A stretch of DNA of 30,915 bases, from contig DAOVTG010000003.1 of assembly GCA_030633185.1 (NCBI GenBank), positions 1 to 30,915 on the forward strand. Direction: 5' to 3'. Origin of the DNA: Deltaproteobacteria bacterium (GTDB lineage Bacteria > Desulfobacterota > Anaeroferrophillalia > Anaeroferrophillales > Tharpellaceae). The notes under the pieces are model-generated. The model was not told where the DNA came from, made no database searches, and saw nothing but the letters and a program-made list of their open reading frames with translations. Shown here piece after piece: positions 1-8,667 of this stretch. Position 1 is the stretch's first letter, and each line of letters begins with the position of its first letter. A program made the translations under genes and the position numbers.

Positions 1-3000
1 AAAATCATTGTCGGCAGATGCCAGAACGCTGTCGTGGAACTTACCTAAAATCATTTCGTGACCGTTTTGGGCCACCGTAGTAAAACTTTCCGGGTTTACT
101 GTCAACTCGACCGCCCTGGGAAGATAATCGGTGGAAAAGCTTAACAACGGGGTTGAGGATAAAACCTCTTGGGAAAACAAACCTTGCACTGAGTTGGCAG
201 TCAAAATATCATAGGTGGCGCCTGTAACAAACGGCCCCGATCCATAATTCAATTCCAGGGTGCCGTCCAGGCTGGCCGTACCCGAAACCTGCAACTGGCC
301 GCAACCGCCGCCTTCATTGAGGGTGACTTTAAAAATGCCTGCAGCCGTCTGGGTAAAATCGCCGGTGAGAACCGATGTAAATTCGTTTGAACCGCCGCCG
401 GGGCTGATAGTTCCGTCATTGGTGAAAAGTTTGCCTGCGCCCAGGTTGATCTTCGAACCCGCGTTGAAAGTAGCTCCCTGATAGTTGTGAAAAGCGTTGT
501 TGCCTCCACCCAGATCCACCGACCCGGTGATGACGCCGTAATTATTAATAGTCTCATTTCCAGCAACGCCTTCTCCACCGTCGCCGATAAGGCTTTCAAC
601 CGCGGAACCATTTATCCCGTCCAATGTGGTGATGGTGCCGCGGTTGGTCAACATGTTGGCGGAGCCGTCCATGAAAACCACGCCAGAGCCGCCGACGCCG
701 CCTTGTACGGTGCCTGAGTTAATACTGATTGAGATATTGCTGCTGCCTTCAAGACCGAGGCTCTGTGCGACAATTCCGTTTGAATTCACTCCGGAAGACA
801 GAATGTCACCCGCCGCCGAAATATTCACCTCGCCGCCAGTTCCCTCGCCGCCAGCACTCTGAGCGAAGATGCCAACGGAATTGTCACCCAGAGTGGTGAT
901 ATTAGCGGTGTTGCTGACGTTCACCGAACCACCGGAGCCTTCGTCGCCGACGCTGCCTAAAAGATAGTTGACCACAGCGCCCGGTCCATAACCCACTTCG
1001 CCAGCCTCGCCGCCGCCACCGCCCACGCTTTGCGCAAAAATGCCGTGGGCACTTGCACCACGGGTGGTGATATCGGATGCGTTGGTGATGGTCACCTTTC
1101 CGCCGTCTCCGCCGCCGCCACCATCCCCGGCCCAGCCGATGCCGATGCCGATATCGGCATATTCCGTCTGAAACCTGGTGACACATCCGGCATCTCCGCC
1201 GCCGCCGCCCACGCTCTGCGCCCTAATCCCATGCGCCCCGTCTCCATCGGTGTTGATCGCTCCGGAGTTGTTAACAGTAACGTCCCCCCCGTCACCAGCC
1301 GCTCCCGCAGCGCCCCCGATGCCAATGCTCCGCGTCAACAGGCTGAGTGCGCCTTCCCCGCCGATGCCGCCGCCGCCGCCGACGCTCTGGGCCTGGATGC
1401 CGTGGGAGCCTTCCCCGGAAGTCGTAATTACGCCGCTGTTTGTGAGATTGACGCTTCCGCCGTTGCCGCTGCTGCCCGCATCACCGCCCACTTTGACAAA
1501 GACAGTGCCTGGTATAAGTGTAGTACGTTTCGAGTAGCCCTTGTTTGAGCCTCCCGCGCCGCCGCCGCCGCCCACGCTTTGGGCAAAAATACCTTTGGCA
1601 TATTCTCCTTCCGTGGTGATATTACCGTTGTTAAATATGGTAACAGCGTCGCCGTTGCTGGTCCCGCCACCGTTGCCGCCTATAGAAGCAACCAGGCTGG
1701 AGATGCTCCCCGGCTCTAGTTCAGGATTTGATAAAATCAGCGCAAAGTTACGGCCTGCACCGCCTTCACCGCCGCCGCCGCCGATGCTCTGGGCAAAAAT
1801 GCCATGGGAAGCATATCCGCTGGTATGGATGTTCCCATAACTGTCAACTTGTACGGTGCCACCGTGATTGCCGTCGCCGCCGTTGCCGCCCACACTCACC
1901 CCCAGTTTCCAACTAGAACCGGATTCGGGAATCTTTACGTTCGCTTGGCCGGTAAAACCGGCTCCCCCGACCCCACCGCCACCGCCGATACTCTGGGCAA
2001 AAACGCCGTAGGAATTCTCACCTGATGTTGAAATGTCGGCCTGGTTGTCCACATGAACGGCGCTGCCAATCCCGGCAGTACCGCCGGACCCGCCCACGTT
2101 AACCGCCAGGTTGATGGAAAATCCCTTACTTTCTTGAAAACCGAGAACCCCGGTGCCGGCAAAATTTCCAATTCCGCCGCCACCGCCCACGCTTTGGGCA
2201 AAAATGCCATGGGAATCGCTCCCGAAGGTGGAAACAACACCATCCGAGGAGACCTGCACGTCACCGCCATCACCGCCGGTGCCGCCAGATCCGCCCACGG
2301 TGACCGCAAAACTTTTCGCCTCTTCCACAGCGATTTCTCCATTGAAGCTGATTCCGCCGTTGCCGCCGCCGCCACCGAGGCTCTGAGCGAGGAGGGCCAC
2401 CGCCTGATCGCCGTGGGTGGTAACGTTACCATTGGAATTCAGGGTTACCTGACTGCCATCTCCGCCGCCCTCGCTGCTGCCGCCGACGCTCAAGCCCAAT
2501 TGGACAGGATCTTTGCTGAAGCCCAGCATACCCGTCAGGCTGGCACCGCCGTTGCCGCCGCCGCCACCGATGCTTTGTGCGTGAATCCCCGTTGAATCAT
2601 CTCCTTGGGTGGAGACAGATTCAAAAGATTCGACCTTGACTGCCGATGCTGAGCCGCCCTTGCCGCCCTTGCCGCCTAAACTGACAGCGGTGCTAAATGT
2701 GGATGCGGACGGGGTACTTACCTCCATGGTGATGGCCGCGCTCAATCCGCCATTGCCGCCACCGCCGCCAATACTTTGGGCCAGGATGCCAAGGGACTTT
2801 ACCGCTGAGGTTTGAATGATCCCTTCGTTGATAACTTCCACCTCACCGCCTTTTCCTCCGTCTCCTCCTGTGCCGCCATGGGCAACGGAAATATTAGCGG
2901 AATAGGTTTTGCCCGCCGAAAAATTGAACGCGGCCGCAGTCGCCCAGCCAGCGTCGCCGCCGCCCCCGCCAATGCTTTGAGCTAAAATACCGTATGAACC

Positions 3001-6000
3001 CGCCATATCCGTGAGGATGCCGCCAGAATCATAATTATGGACGCTGACCTTTTGGGCGCTGCCGCCCGGACCGCCCTTGCCGCCTAAGGCAACCGACAGG
3101 GAAAGGGCTGGAATGGTAACATCGCCAGCCTGAACGCCAAAACTCATGGCGCCCGTTCCGGCCCAACCCCCGGCACCACCGCCGCCGCCCACACTCTGGG
3201 CCAAAATTCCATGGGAGCCTGCGGCCATGGTATGTATATCGCCATAATTTCCCAGGGTAACGATATTGCCCAGACCGCCCCCTTCTCCGCTGCCGCCCAG
3301 GGAGAAACCTAAAGCCCCCACACCCAGATCGGCTGAAAGGCTGTATCCGGCCACACCACCGCCGCCGCCCACACTCTGAGCCAGGATGCCGTGGGAGTTC
3401 TCGCCGCTGGTGCTAATATCCGCCTTGTTGGTGACGCCCACCATGCTTCCAGAGCCGCCGGAGCCGGAACTGCCGCCCAGGCTAATCGAACCGGCAACAA
3501 GACCGGCCGATGCGGCGATGCTGAATCCTCCGGCCCCGCCGCCGCCGCCCACACTTTGGGCCAGAACGCCGGAGGCCATTTTTCCTGACGTGAGGATATT
3601 GCCGCTGTTGGTTGAAACAACAACTTCCCCTCCGTCGCCGCCGGAGTCGCCGCTACCCCCCAGGCTAAAGTCAACCGATCCGGTCACTCCCAGGGAACCG
3701 GTGGCGCTGTATCCCCCCGCGCCGCCACCGCCGCCCACACTTTGTGCCAGAAGGCCATGGGCATGCAAACCGGAGGTTGAGATATCTCCGCCGCTGGTAA
3801 CTCCCACTTTTTGAGCGTTGCCGCCCTTGCCCCCGCTACCGCCAATGCCTATGGTGATTGCGGTGCTGTCGGAAGCATTAGCGGCCACGCTGAAGCCTCC
3901 GGCCCCGCCGCCACCACCCAGGCTCTCTGCAAAGATGCCGTAAGCATAATCCCCTGAGGTGGTAATGGCGCTGGAACTGTTGACCATTGTCTGGTCACCA
4001 TCGCCGCCATCTCCGCCGCTACCGCCCAAAGAAAAGTCAAAGGTGACTATGGGTAGGGGATTGGCAGTGGCACCGATAGCATATCCCCCGGCCCCGCCGC
4101 CGCCGCCAGCGCTTTGGGCGTGGATGCCGGATGCATTTATTCCTGCTGTGGTAATTTCATTGCTGCTGGTCACATTGACCTGGCCGCCGTTGCCGCCGTT
4201 GCCAGCCTGGCCGCCTATGGATACAGTGACCAAAGGGGTGGCGTTGATGGTGGCGCCGCCGTCACCGCCGCCGCCGCCGATACTCTGGGCAAAAATGCCG
4301 CCGGCTTCATTATTGGATGTCTTGAGTTTACCGGAATTGGAAACCGTTACCACTCCACCCGCACCGCCTGCCTTCCCATCGCCGCCCATGCTGAATAATC
4401 CGCCGGAAGAGCCGCCGCTGCCGCCGCCGCCGCCCACGCTCTGGGCAAAAATAGCCTCTGAATCAACGCCAATGGTGGTAATATCGCCATCGTTGGCGAC
4501 ATCCACTTCACCACCGTCGCCAGCGCTGTTTCCGTCGGCACCAAAGGCGAATAATCCGTAGGCTGAGCTGCCGCTGCCAGAAAAACCGCCCACACTCTGG
4601 GCGAAGATCCCTCGGGAGGTATGACTTGCAGTCTGGATGACGCCGCTGTTGGTAACCCCGACATTACCGCCGGGACCGCTGCCTTTTCCCGCTCCGCTGA
4701 TGCCTACCAACCCTTCTCCGCTGCCGCCATCGCCGCCGGAGCCGCCCCAACTTGCTGCCATGATGCCTTGGGATTCGTCACCGGACGAGGTTATGCCGCC
4801 TTCATTTTCTACTGAGATAGTGCCACCGGTACCCCCGACACCGCCGTCTCCGCCCTTACCGCCGACGCCGTAACCGTCTCCGCCTTTACCGCCACTGGCG
4901 GCCTGGCTGAGAGCATATATGCCGTTCCGATTATTTCCCTGAACCGTGATGCTACCCTCGTTGGTTATATCTACTGAGCCTGCAAACCCACCGTTACCCC
5001 CATTATGGCCGATACCATCGACACCTTCCCCATCTCCGCCATGACCGCCCACACCGCCCTGGCTGAGGGCATAGATGCCGTGTCCATCCGTGTTAGCAGT
5101 GATGCTACCTGTGTTAGTCACTGTCACATGGCCCCCCGCGCCCCCGATATGACCATTGCCGCCTTGACCATCTGTGCCGCCGCCCAAACCGCCCTTACCA
5201 CCGTCGCCTCCAGTACTCTCAGCATAAATGCCAGTGCCGGACGTCTCGATATTACCTTTGCTGTCAACATTTACCGTATTCCCACCTCCGCCGTCACCGC
5301 CGTCTCCAGCATGTGACTTGGTGCCTTCTTTGCTGGTTCCCCCCTCTCCGCCAGCGCCTCCCCGGCTTGCAGCCAAAATGCCTTGGTATAGATTGCCGGC
5401 CGCGGCAATGTCGGCCTGATTATTCACGGATACTGCGCCGCCGCTGCCTCCTCCTCCGCCATCGCCTGCGGTGCCGCCGCCACCTTTGCTTGACCCTCCT
5501 TCGCCGCCCAGACCAGCCTGACTTAGGGCAAAGATACCGTAATAGTCAATTTCTTGAATATTATTGCCCTGCATGGAGATCACCCCCTGGTTGACTACAT
5601 CCACCGTCCCTCCAGAACCGCCGCTGCCCCCTTGAGCCCCAAAAGAAGCCGTTCCATTACCCGGTCCTCCAGCACCCCCGTCGCCGCCCAGACCAGTAGC
5701 ATAGATGCCGCCTCCATCCGTTTTAGTCGTGATGCTGCCCGTGCTGGTAACCGTCACATGGCCACCAGCCCCGCCGGTGTTGCCATTTACACCCACCGCT
5801 TTGTTGCCGTCACCCTCTCCTCCCTGACCGCCTCTTCCGCCCTGACTGGTGGCGGAGATACCTGGTGCATCTGCGGTAGTCGTGAGGCTGCCTCTGCTGG
5901 TAACCATAACCTGGCCGCCCGCACCTCCGGTACCGGCATGCCCCCCTTGTCCTTTGCCGCCGGTTTTGGCCGTGCCACCCTGGCCGCCCGCACCACCTAT

Positions 6001-6807
6001 ACTATCAGCCATAATAGCAACATCTGACGAAGAGATATTACTGTTGCTATCCACGGTGATCGCCCCACCAACCCCGCCGCTGCCACCATCACCGCCGTAG
6101 GCATTGACCAAGCCGGCTTTCGCATCTCCGCCGTCGCCCCCGTTGCCTCCAAGGCTTCTCAGATAGATACCAAAGCCACTTGGAATTTGGATGCCGCCGT
6201 TACTGCTAAGCTCGAGCGCACCACCGGATGCTCCGGTGCCGCCGTTACCCCCATGCGGGACAATGGCAATACCGCTGCTGCCCTGGCCGCCATCACCGCC
6301 ATCACCGCCATCACTGAAAACAACCATGCCATCGAGACCTTCTGCCGGAACTATAAGATAATTGCCGCCATCATAGGTAAGGGTCAGGTTTGCGGCCGAG
6401 CCTCCATCCTTGCCGTCCTCACCAGTATATGCTTTGTCATCGCCGTTTTCTCCACTACGAGCGTCAAATCCCATATAAATACCGGCAGAGTATGGAGTAT
6501 CCGCGATGATATCATAGGTAAGGTTATTGACAACGATGGTGGTAATGGGCGGCGTGGAAAAATCGGGCCAAAGACCCGGGTAAACACAGTTTGAAATTCC
6601 CCAATACTGAGGGCCCGTAAATGTGGCGGTGGAGCCGTCAATCACTGGTGGGGTAGGGGCAGCCTCCGCCAGGCGGAGCCGGTAAAACCCAACAGAGAGG
6701 GCCGCAACTATCAATCCGAAAACCAGCATGCGAATCATTCCATTTTTCCCACCACCGATTACAAACATTCTCAACATTGCTATTAATTCTATTCTCAACA
6801 TTTTCAT
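1..6807 (-). CDS. Giant glycine-rich repeat autotransporter/adhesin, C-terminus beyond window
   Basis: I read the minus-strand frame triplet by triplet over most of its length and found no stop, giving at least 2269 codons running off the left edge. The ATG at 6807 has a GGGGAG ribosome site just upstream. A second in-frame ATG at 6738 would begin a more compact signal peptide (MIRMLVFGLIVAALSVGF, then a likely cut after AEA). After a unique N-terminal part of about 260 residues come about 30 units of roughly 52-73 residues with the pattern N-S-G-x-I-x-T ... G-I-x-A-Q-S-(V/I)-GGGGG. The last ~150 residues before the edge read like the end of a beta-helix passenger (SGTASLDGTLELNYGSG, NPESFTTVAQNG). 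This architecture is known from very large type V secreted surface proteins. The beta-barrel would lie left of the window and is inferred. Function (adhesion, aggregation) cannot be told from sequence. Confidence 0.88.
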   Translation of the reverse strand, partial: MKMLRIELIAMLRMFVIGGGKNGMIRMLVFGLIVAALSVGFYRLRLAEAAPTPPVIDGSTATFTGPQYWGISNCVYPGLWPDFSTPPITTIVVNNLTYDIIADTPYSAGIYMGFDARSGENGDDKAYTGEDGKDGGSAANLTLTYDGGNYLIVPAEGLDGMVVFSDGGDGGDGGQGSSGIAIVPHGGNGGTGASGGALELSSNGGIQIPSGFGIYLRSLGGNGGDGGDAKAGLVNAYGGDGGSGGVGGAITVDSNSNISSSDVAIMADSIGGAGGQGGTAKTGGKGQGGHAGTGGAGGQVMVTSRGSLTTTADAPGISATSQGGRGGQGGEGDGNKAVGVNGNTGGAGGHVTVTSTGSITTKTDGGGIYATGLGGDGGAGGPGNGTASFGAQGGSGGSGGTVDVVNQGVISMQGNNIQEIDYYGIFALSQAGLGGEGGSSKGGGGTAGDGGGGGSGGAVSVNNQADIAAAGNLYQGILAASRGGAGGEGGTSKEGTKSHAGDGGDGGGGNTVNVDSKGNIETSGTGIYAESTGGDGGKGGLGGGTDGQGGNGHIGGAGGHVTVTNTGSITANTDGHGIYALSQGGVGGHGGDGEGVDGIGHNGGNGGFAGSVDITNEGSITVQGNNRNGIYALSQAASGGKGGDGYGVGGKGGDGGVGGTGGTISVENEGGITSSGDESQGIMAASWGGSGGDGGSGEGLVGISGAGKGSGPGGNVGVTNSGVIQTASHTSRGIFAQSVGGFSGSGSSAYGLFAFGADGNSAGDGGEVDVANDGDITTIGVDSEAIFAQSVGGGGGSGGSSGGLFSMGGDGKAGGAGGVVTVSNSGKLKTSNNEAGGIFAQSIGGGGGDGGATINATPLVTVSIGGQAGNGGNGGQVNVTSSNEITTAGINASGIHAQSAGGGGGAGGYAIGATANPLPIVTFDFSLGGSGGDGGDGDQTMVNSSSAITTSGDYAYGIFAESLGGGGGAGGFSVAANASDSTAITIGIGGSGGKGGNAQKVGVTSGGDISTSGLHAHGLLAQSVGGGGGAGGYSATGSLGVTGSVDFSLGGSGDSGGDGGEVVVSTNSGNILTSGKMASGVLAQSVGGGGGAGGFSIAASAGLVAGSISLGGSSGSGGSGSMVGVTNKADISTSGENSHGILAQSVGGGGGVAGYSLSADLGVGALGFSLGGSGEGGGLGNIVTLGNYGDIHTMAAGSHGILAQSVGGGGGAGGWAGTGAMSFGVQAGDVTIPALSLSVALGGKGGPGGSAQKVSVHNYDSGGILTDMAGSYGILAQSIGGGGGDAGWATAAAFNFSAGKTYSANISVAHGGTGGDGGKGGEVEVINEGIIQTSAVKSLGILAQSIGGGGGNGGLSAAITMEVSTPSASTFSTAVSLGGKGGKGGSASAVKVESFESVSTQGDDSTGIHAQSIGGGGGNGGASLTGMLGFSKDPVQLGLSVGGSSEGGGDGSQVTLNSNGNVTTHGDQAVALLAQSLGGGGGNGGISFNGEIAVEEAKSFAVTVGGSGGTGGDGGDVQVSSDGVVSTFGSDSHGIFAQSVGGGGGIGNFAGTGVLGFQESKGFSINLAVNVGGSGGTAGIGSAVHVDNQADISTSGENSYGVFAQSIGGGGGVGGAGFTGQANVKIPESGSSWKLGVSVGGNGGDGNHGGTVQVDSYGNIHTSGYASHGIFAQSIGGGGGEGGAGRNFALILSNPELEPGSISSLVASIGGNGGGTSNGDAVTIFNNGNITTEGEYAKGIFAQSVGGGGGAGGSNKGYSKRTTLIPGTVFVKVGGDAGSSGNGGSVNLTNSGVITTSGEGSHGIQAQSVGGGGGIGGEGALSLLTRSIGIGGAAGAAGDGGDVTVNNSGAINTDGDGAHGIRAQSVGGGGGDAGCVTRFQTEYADIGIGIGWAGDGGGGGDGGKVTITNASDITTRGASAHGIFAQSVGGGGGEAGEVGYGPGAVVNYLLGSVGDEGSGGSVNVSNTANITTLGDNSVGIFAQSAGGEGTGGEVNISAAGDILSSGVNSNGIVAQSLGLEGSSNISISINSGTVQGGVGGSGVVFMDGSANMLTNRGTITTLDGINGSAVESLIGDGGEGVAGNETINNYGVITGSVDLGGGNNAFHNYQGATFNAGSKINLGAGKLFTNDGTISPGGGSNEFTSVLTGDFTQTAAGIFKVTLNEGGGCGQLQVSGTASLDGTLELNYGSGPFVTGATYDILTANSVQGLFSQEVLSSTPLLSFSTDYLPRAVELTVNPESFTTVAQNGHEMILGKFHDSVLASADNDF
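700..6030 (-). repeat. Tandem G-I-x-A-Q-S-x-GGGGG coding repeats
   Basis: About 30 degenerate tandem units lie inside the giant minus-strand gene, spaced about 150-220 bp. About 21 carry an exact A-Q-S core (on the plus strand seen as gct/act-ctg/ttg-ggc/tgc/agc followed by aaaat, near 766, 857, 1027, 1213, 1384, 1579, 1786, 1990, 2194, 2380, 2575, 2773, 2974, 3196, 3376, 3556, 3742, 4114, 4282, 4441 and 4597). Units right of about 4740, which are nearer the protein N-terminus, drift to A-A-S, A-L-S, A-T-S or A-D-S. Each core is followed by a run of glycine GGC codons, giving GCC-rich tracts on the plus strand. Units coding for the middle of the protein are the most alike, which suggests homogenisation by recombination. 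Confidence 0.85.
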
Positions 6808-6904
6808 ATTCGGCTCCCCTCTCTATTTTGGTGCAGGTAAACTTCCATAAATACTGCTTTTCCAGTCAAAAATAAGGCTTTAACGACTTTAACTCCCAAA
6901 ATAT

Positions 6905-7096
6905 TCATGAATCAAGACGTTCCGCATTGCCTTCAATTACACCGGTTGCAATTGGAAGCCCTTTTGCCAAATAGTGATCATACCGAAGATACGGTTTTTT
7001 ATTGAAGAAATAACGAGTACATTTATCAACCGGCGCACGTTCTTTTGGAGAAAGTTTACGCAGTGTGGCTCTACGCTTCTTCGATAACGTTGCTGA
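6905..7096 (-). pseudogene. Remnant of ISKra4-type transposase C-terminal region
   Basis: The minus-strand frame between an upstream TGA and a downstream TGA (6905-6907) reads SATLSKKRRATLRKL, then FFNKKPYLRYDHYLAKG and LPIATGVIEG. The M/L-R-Y-D-x-Y-L-A-x-G-x-P-I-A-(T/S)-G-x-(V/I)-E-G block is the hallmark of ISKra4-family transposases, where it precedes a conserved segment that is missing here: after VIEG the text becomes NAERLDS and stops. No start codon, N-terminal domain or terminal inverted repeats are seen. It is a decayed fragment, not a working insertion sequence. The family call is from remembered motifs, not a search. Confidence 0.65.
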
Positions 7097-7158
7097 TCAA
7101 TCAGGGTTTCCGCCAGCCACGGTTCAAGGCCATAGTGTAATTGCCAATCCAGCGATAT
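7064..7158 (-). pseudogene. Possible remnant of a DUF4338 (DruA-like/transposase-associated) gene
   Basis: In a minus-strand frame overlapping the ISKra4 relic, a short open stretch after a TAG reads DWQLHYGLEPWLAETLIDQQRY. This resembles the D-W-x-x-x-Y-G-x-x-P-x-L-x-E-T-(F/L)-(I/V)-D-x-x-R-(F/Y) segment of DUF4338 proteins, which accompany transposase-like genes. The similarity ends where the neighbouring relic begins, as expected for two mobile-element fragments joined by deletion. Only about 25 residues support this. Confidence 0.4.
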
Positions 7159-7490
7159 CTAACCTTCATTCGCCAAGCCGCACCCCAATGATTTCATGTA
7201 AATTCAACAATGATTATCTCTCCCTGAGCAAAGGTCACCTTGCCTTGTACACTATTGTGAAAGATAAGTTTAGAATTTATTAAATTTATACAGCGCTGTT
7301 ATCTTTAGAGGGGTAGAACAAAACCACCCTGGGGTTGTGCAAAGGCAAAAAAGGCAACTGAAGGATATTTGGCAACAAAGAGCGCCAAATTCAAATTAAT
7401 TGGTGCCTGTTCCGGTTTTTGTTCAATGAGGACTATTATAATTGTTATCATCTTTGATCGTAGAAGTGCCGTGTGATTGGGTGCGATTGT
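7159..7490. other. Non-coding stretch beyond the transposase relics
   Basis: About 330 bp, AT-rich relative to its surroundings, between the mobile-element relics and the hicB stop codon. Both strands are broken by stops, and no credible ribosome site, tRNA or terminator was found. It may be further decayed insertion-sequence DNA. Confidence 0.5.
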
Positions 7491-7898
7491 TCAGGTTAGT
7501 TCGCTCAGATATTTTTCGGCCGCCCGGCAGAAGAACTTCGAACGGTCAAGGCCGGTGGTATTCTTCACCACTTCACCGACTCTTTCGAGCAGATCGACCG
7601 GCACCATGACATTGACGCGTTTTTTCGGCTTGTACTCCTCCATGATCTTTTCATTGGGCAGCACCGGAAAAACCAGTTCTCCGGCGACAGCCTCCTCCCT
7701 GATCTTGGCAAAGGTCCGGGGAGTGTTATATTCTCTGCCTTTACGACCAATAACCATCAGGCCGCTCAATGCATCCATCGCCATAAGTAAGGCCTCATCG
7801 ATATCTTTGCCGCTGGTGTGGATTGACGGGGCATCGGGAAAACGGGTGCCCCAGTCACCATTTTCAAGCTGATAAAAGATTGCGTAATAAGTTGTCAT
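7491..7898 (-). CDS. hicB: HicB-family antitoxin
   Basis: 135 residues from the ATG at 7898, which sits five bases after a GGAGG ribosome site; an upstream in-frame ATG at 7928 lacks this. The N-terminal half is the partial RNase-H-like HicB fold (YYAIFYQLENGDWGTRFPD, then a helix with DEALLMAMDALSGLM). The C-terminal third (KKRVNVMVPVDLLERVGEV, GLDRSKFFCRAAEKYL) reads as a ribbon-helix-helix DNA-binding domain. Known role of the family: bind and block HicA and repress the operon. It lies 47 bp downstream of hicA on the same strand. It is slightly long because it carries both domains. Confidence 0.88.
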   Translation of the reverse strand: MTTYYAIFYQLENGDWGTRFPDAPSIHTSGKDIDEALLMAMDALSGLMVIGRKGREYNTPRTFAKIREEAVAGELVFPVLPNEKIMEEYKPKKRVNVMVPVDLLERVGEVVKNTTGLDRSKFFCRAAEKYLSELT

Positions 7899-7945
7899 AA
7901 CTGCCTCCATACCCAAAACCGGAAACAAGTAGAGCGGGAGAGTCT

Positions 7946-8119
7946 CTATCTGTCGGCCTGCTTAAGGATTTCTCTGGCAAGATTTTCATCGATTTCAGCA
8001 TGTCGTGGAATCGGAAAACGGTAACCGTTTTTACTCTCCCAGAACTCATGGCGGCCGCCCTGCCGAAGAAGTTTGGCCCCTCTACTTTTAAGCTCCTTGA
8101 CCAGCTTTTGCTTTTTCAT
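7946..8119 (-). CDS. hicA: HicA-family mRNA interferase toxin
   Basis: A 57-residue gene. ATG at 8119 follows a CGGGGGA ribosome site by four to five bases and the frame ends with TAG at 7946-7948. The protein starts MKKQKLVKELKSRGAKLLRQ, has the double-stranded-RNA-binding-like fold pattern, and carries GGRHEFW, whose histidine 24 fits the catalytic His of HicA, followed by the usual IPRHAEIDENLAREILKQA tail. The family cleaves mRNA during translation. The toxin-first order (hicA then hicB) and length are typical, and no damage is seen. Confidence 0.9.
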   Translation of the reverse strand: MKKQKLVKELKSRGAKLLRQGGRHEFWESKNGYRFPIPRHAEIDENLAREILKQADR

Positions 8120-8140
8120 GGTTCCCCCGTTGTTCCTATA

Positions 8141-8174
8141 ATTATGTCTTACACCCGTGTGTAAATATTGTCAA
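8141..8174 (-). promoter_or_regulatory. hicAB promoter with palindromic operator
   Basis: On the minus strand a consensus -35 TTGACA (8169-8174) is followed after 17 bp by a weak -10 TAAGAC (8146-8151), with CATAAT just beyond. The spacer and start of the -10 hold a perfect inverted repeat, TTACAC-ACGG-GTGTAA (8149-8164). This placement is what is expected of a site through which the HicB ribbon-helix-helix domain would block RNA polymerase. The -35 and palindrome are seen directly; the repressor role is inferred. Confidence 0.55.
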
Positions 8175-8364
8175 GTTGCTGGTGGTCAGACTGCATTTCC
8201 ATGGTTCGCCGGCTGTTATAGTTGGCTCTATGGATGAAAAAAGTCTTTTGAGAAAATTAGTTGACATTGCGCTATATGTGTGACAGCAGTTTAATCTGTA
8301 AGGCGATTTTTACTATAGATACCACCATTATTTTCCGTCTTTTTGAAGAGATGAACATTTCATC

Positions 8365-8667
8365 ATGATCTATTTTGTCTGTTACGATATCTCTCAGCCT
8401 AAATGACTGCGGCGGACGGCTGAAATTCTGGAGGGTTTTGGCTTAAGGGTACAGAAATCGGTCTTTGAGGTTGAGGCGACGGAGGTCGTCATCGTCCGTT
8501 TGCGCCAGGCGGTCAGGCGGATTATTGAAGATGAAGATTTTGTCGTCTATTTTGATCTTTGTCAACGCTGTTGGCAGAAAAAGATGAAGTATGGGCCGGG
8601 TAACTATCTGGCGACGGTTTGGCAAGCTTTATTTGAGGATGAAAAAAAGCGGCACTGGTTCGAGTAG
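8365..8667 (+). pseudogene. cas2: cas2 with an in-frame TGA at codon 14
   Basis: Starting at ATG 8365 the frame reads MIYFVCYDISQPK, then TGA (8404-8406), then in the same frame LRRTAEILEGFGLRVQKSVF and on to CQRCWQKKMKYGPG before a TAG at 8667. The Y-D-I-S motif with the metal-binding Asp, and R-(V/I)-Q-K-S-V-F-E, are signatures of the CRISPR spacer-acquisition nuclease Cas2. Total span is 101 codons, the normal size. A single C-to-T change of a CGA arginine codon would explain the stop, since the family often has P-K-R there. No cas1 and no CRISPR repeats are present nearby, so this is probably an orphaned relic. Restart at an internal codon is possible but would lose the active-site strand. 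Confidence 0.85.

Noticed and set aside
1030..1548. Plus-strand frame of 172 codons and many similar plus-strand frames across 260-6600
   Set aside because: They are antisense shadows of the GGC-rich repeats of the minus-strand adhesin; no ribosome sites, and Ala/Pro-rich low-complexity translation.
1000..6000. Regularly spaced GCC-rich direct repeats that might suggest a CRISPR array or satellite
   Set aside because: Spacing is uneven, repeats are in-frame protein repeats, and spacers are coding and similar to each other.
7065..7283. Plus-strand 72-codon frame
   Set aside because: It is antisense to the transposase relics, has no ribosome site and shows no protein-like motif.
7477..7872. 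Plus-strand 131-codon frame
   Set aside because: Exact antisense shadow of hicB.
8404..8406. TGA in cas2 as a selenocysteine codon
   Set aside because: The position is normally Arg/Lys and not a redox site, and no SECIS-like hairpin follows at the expected distance.
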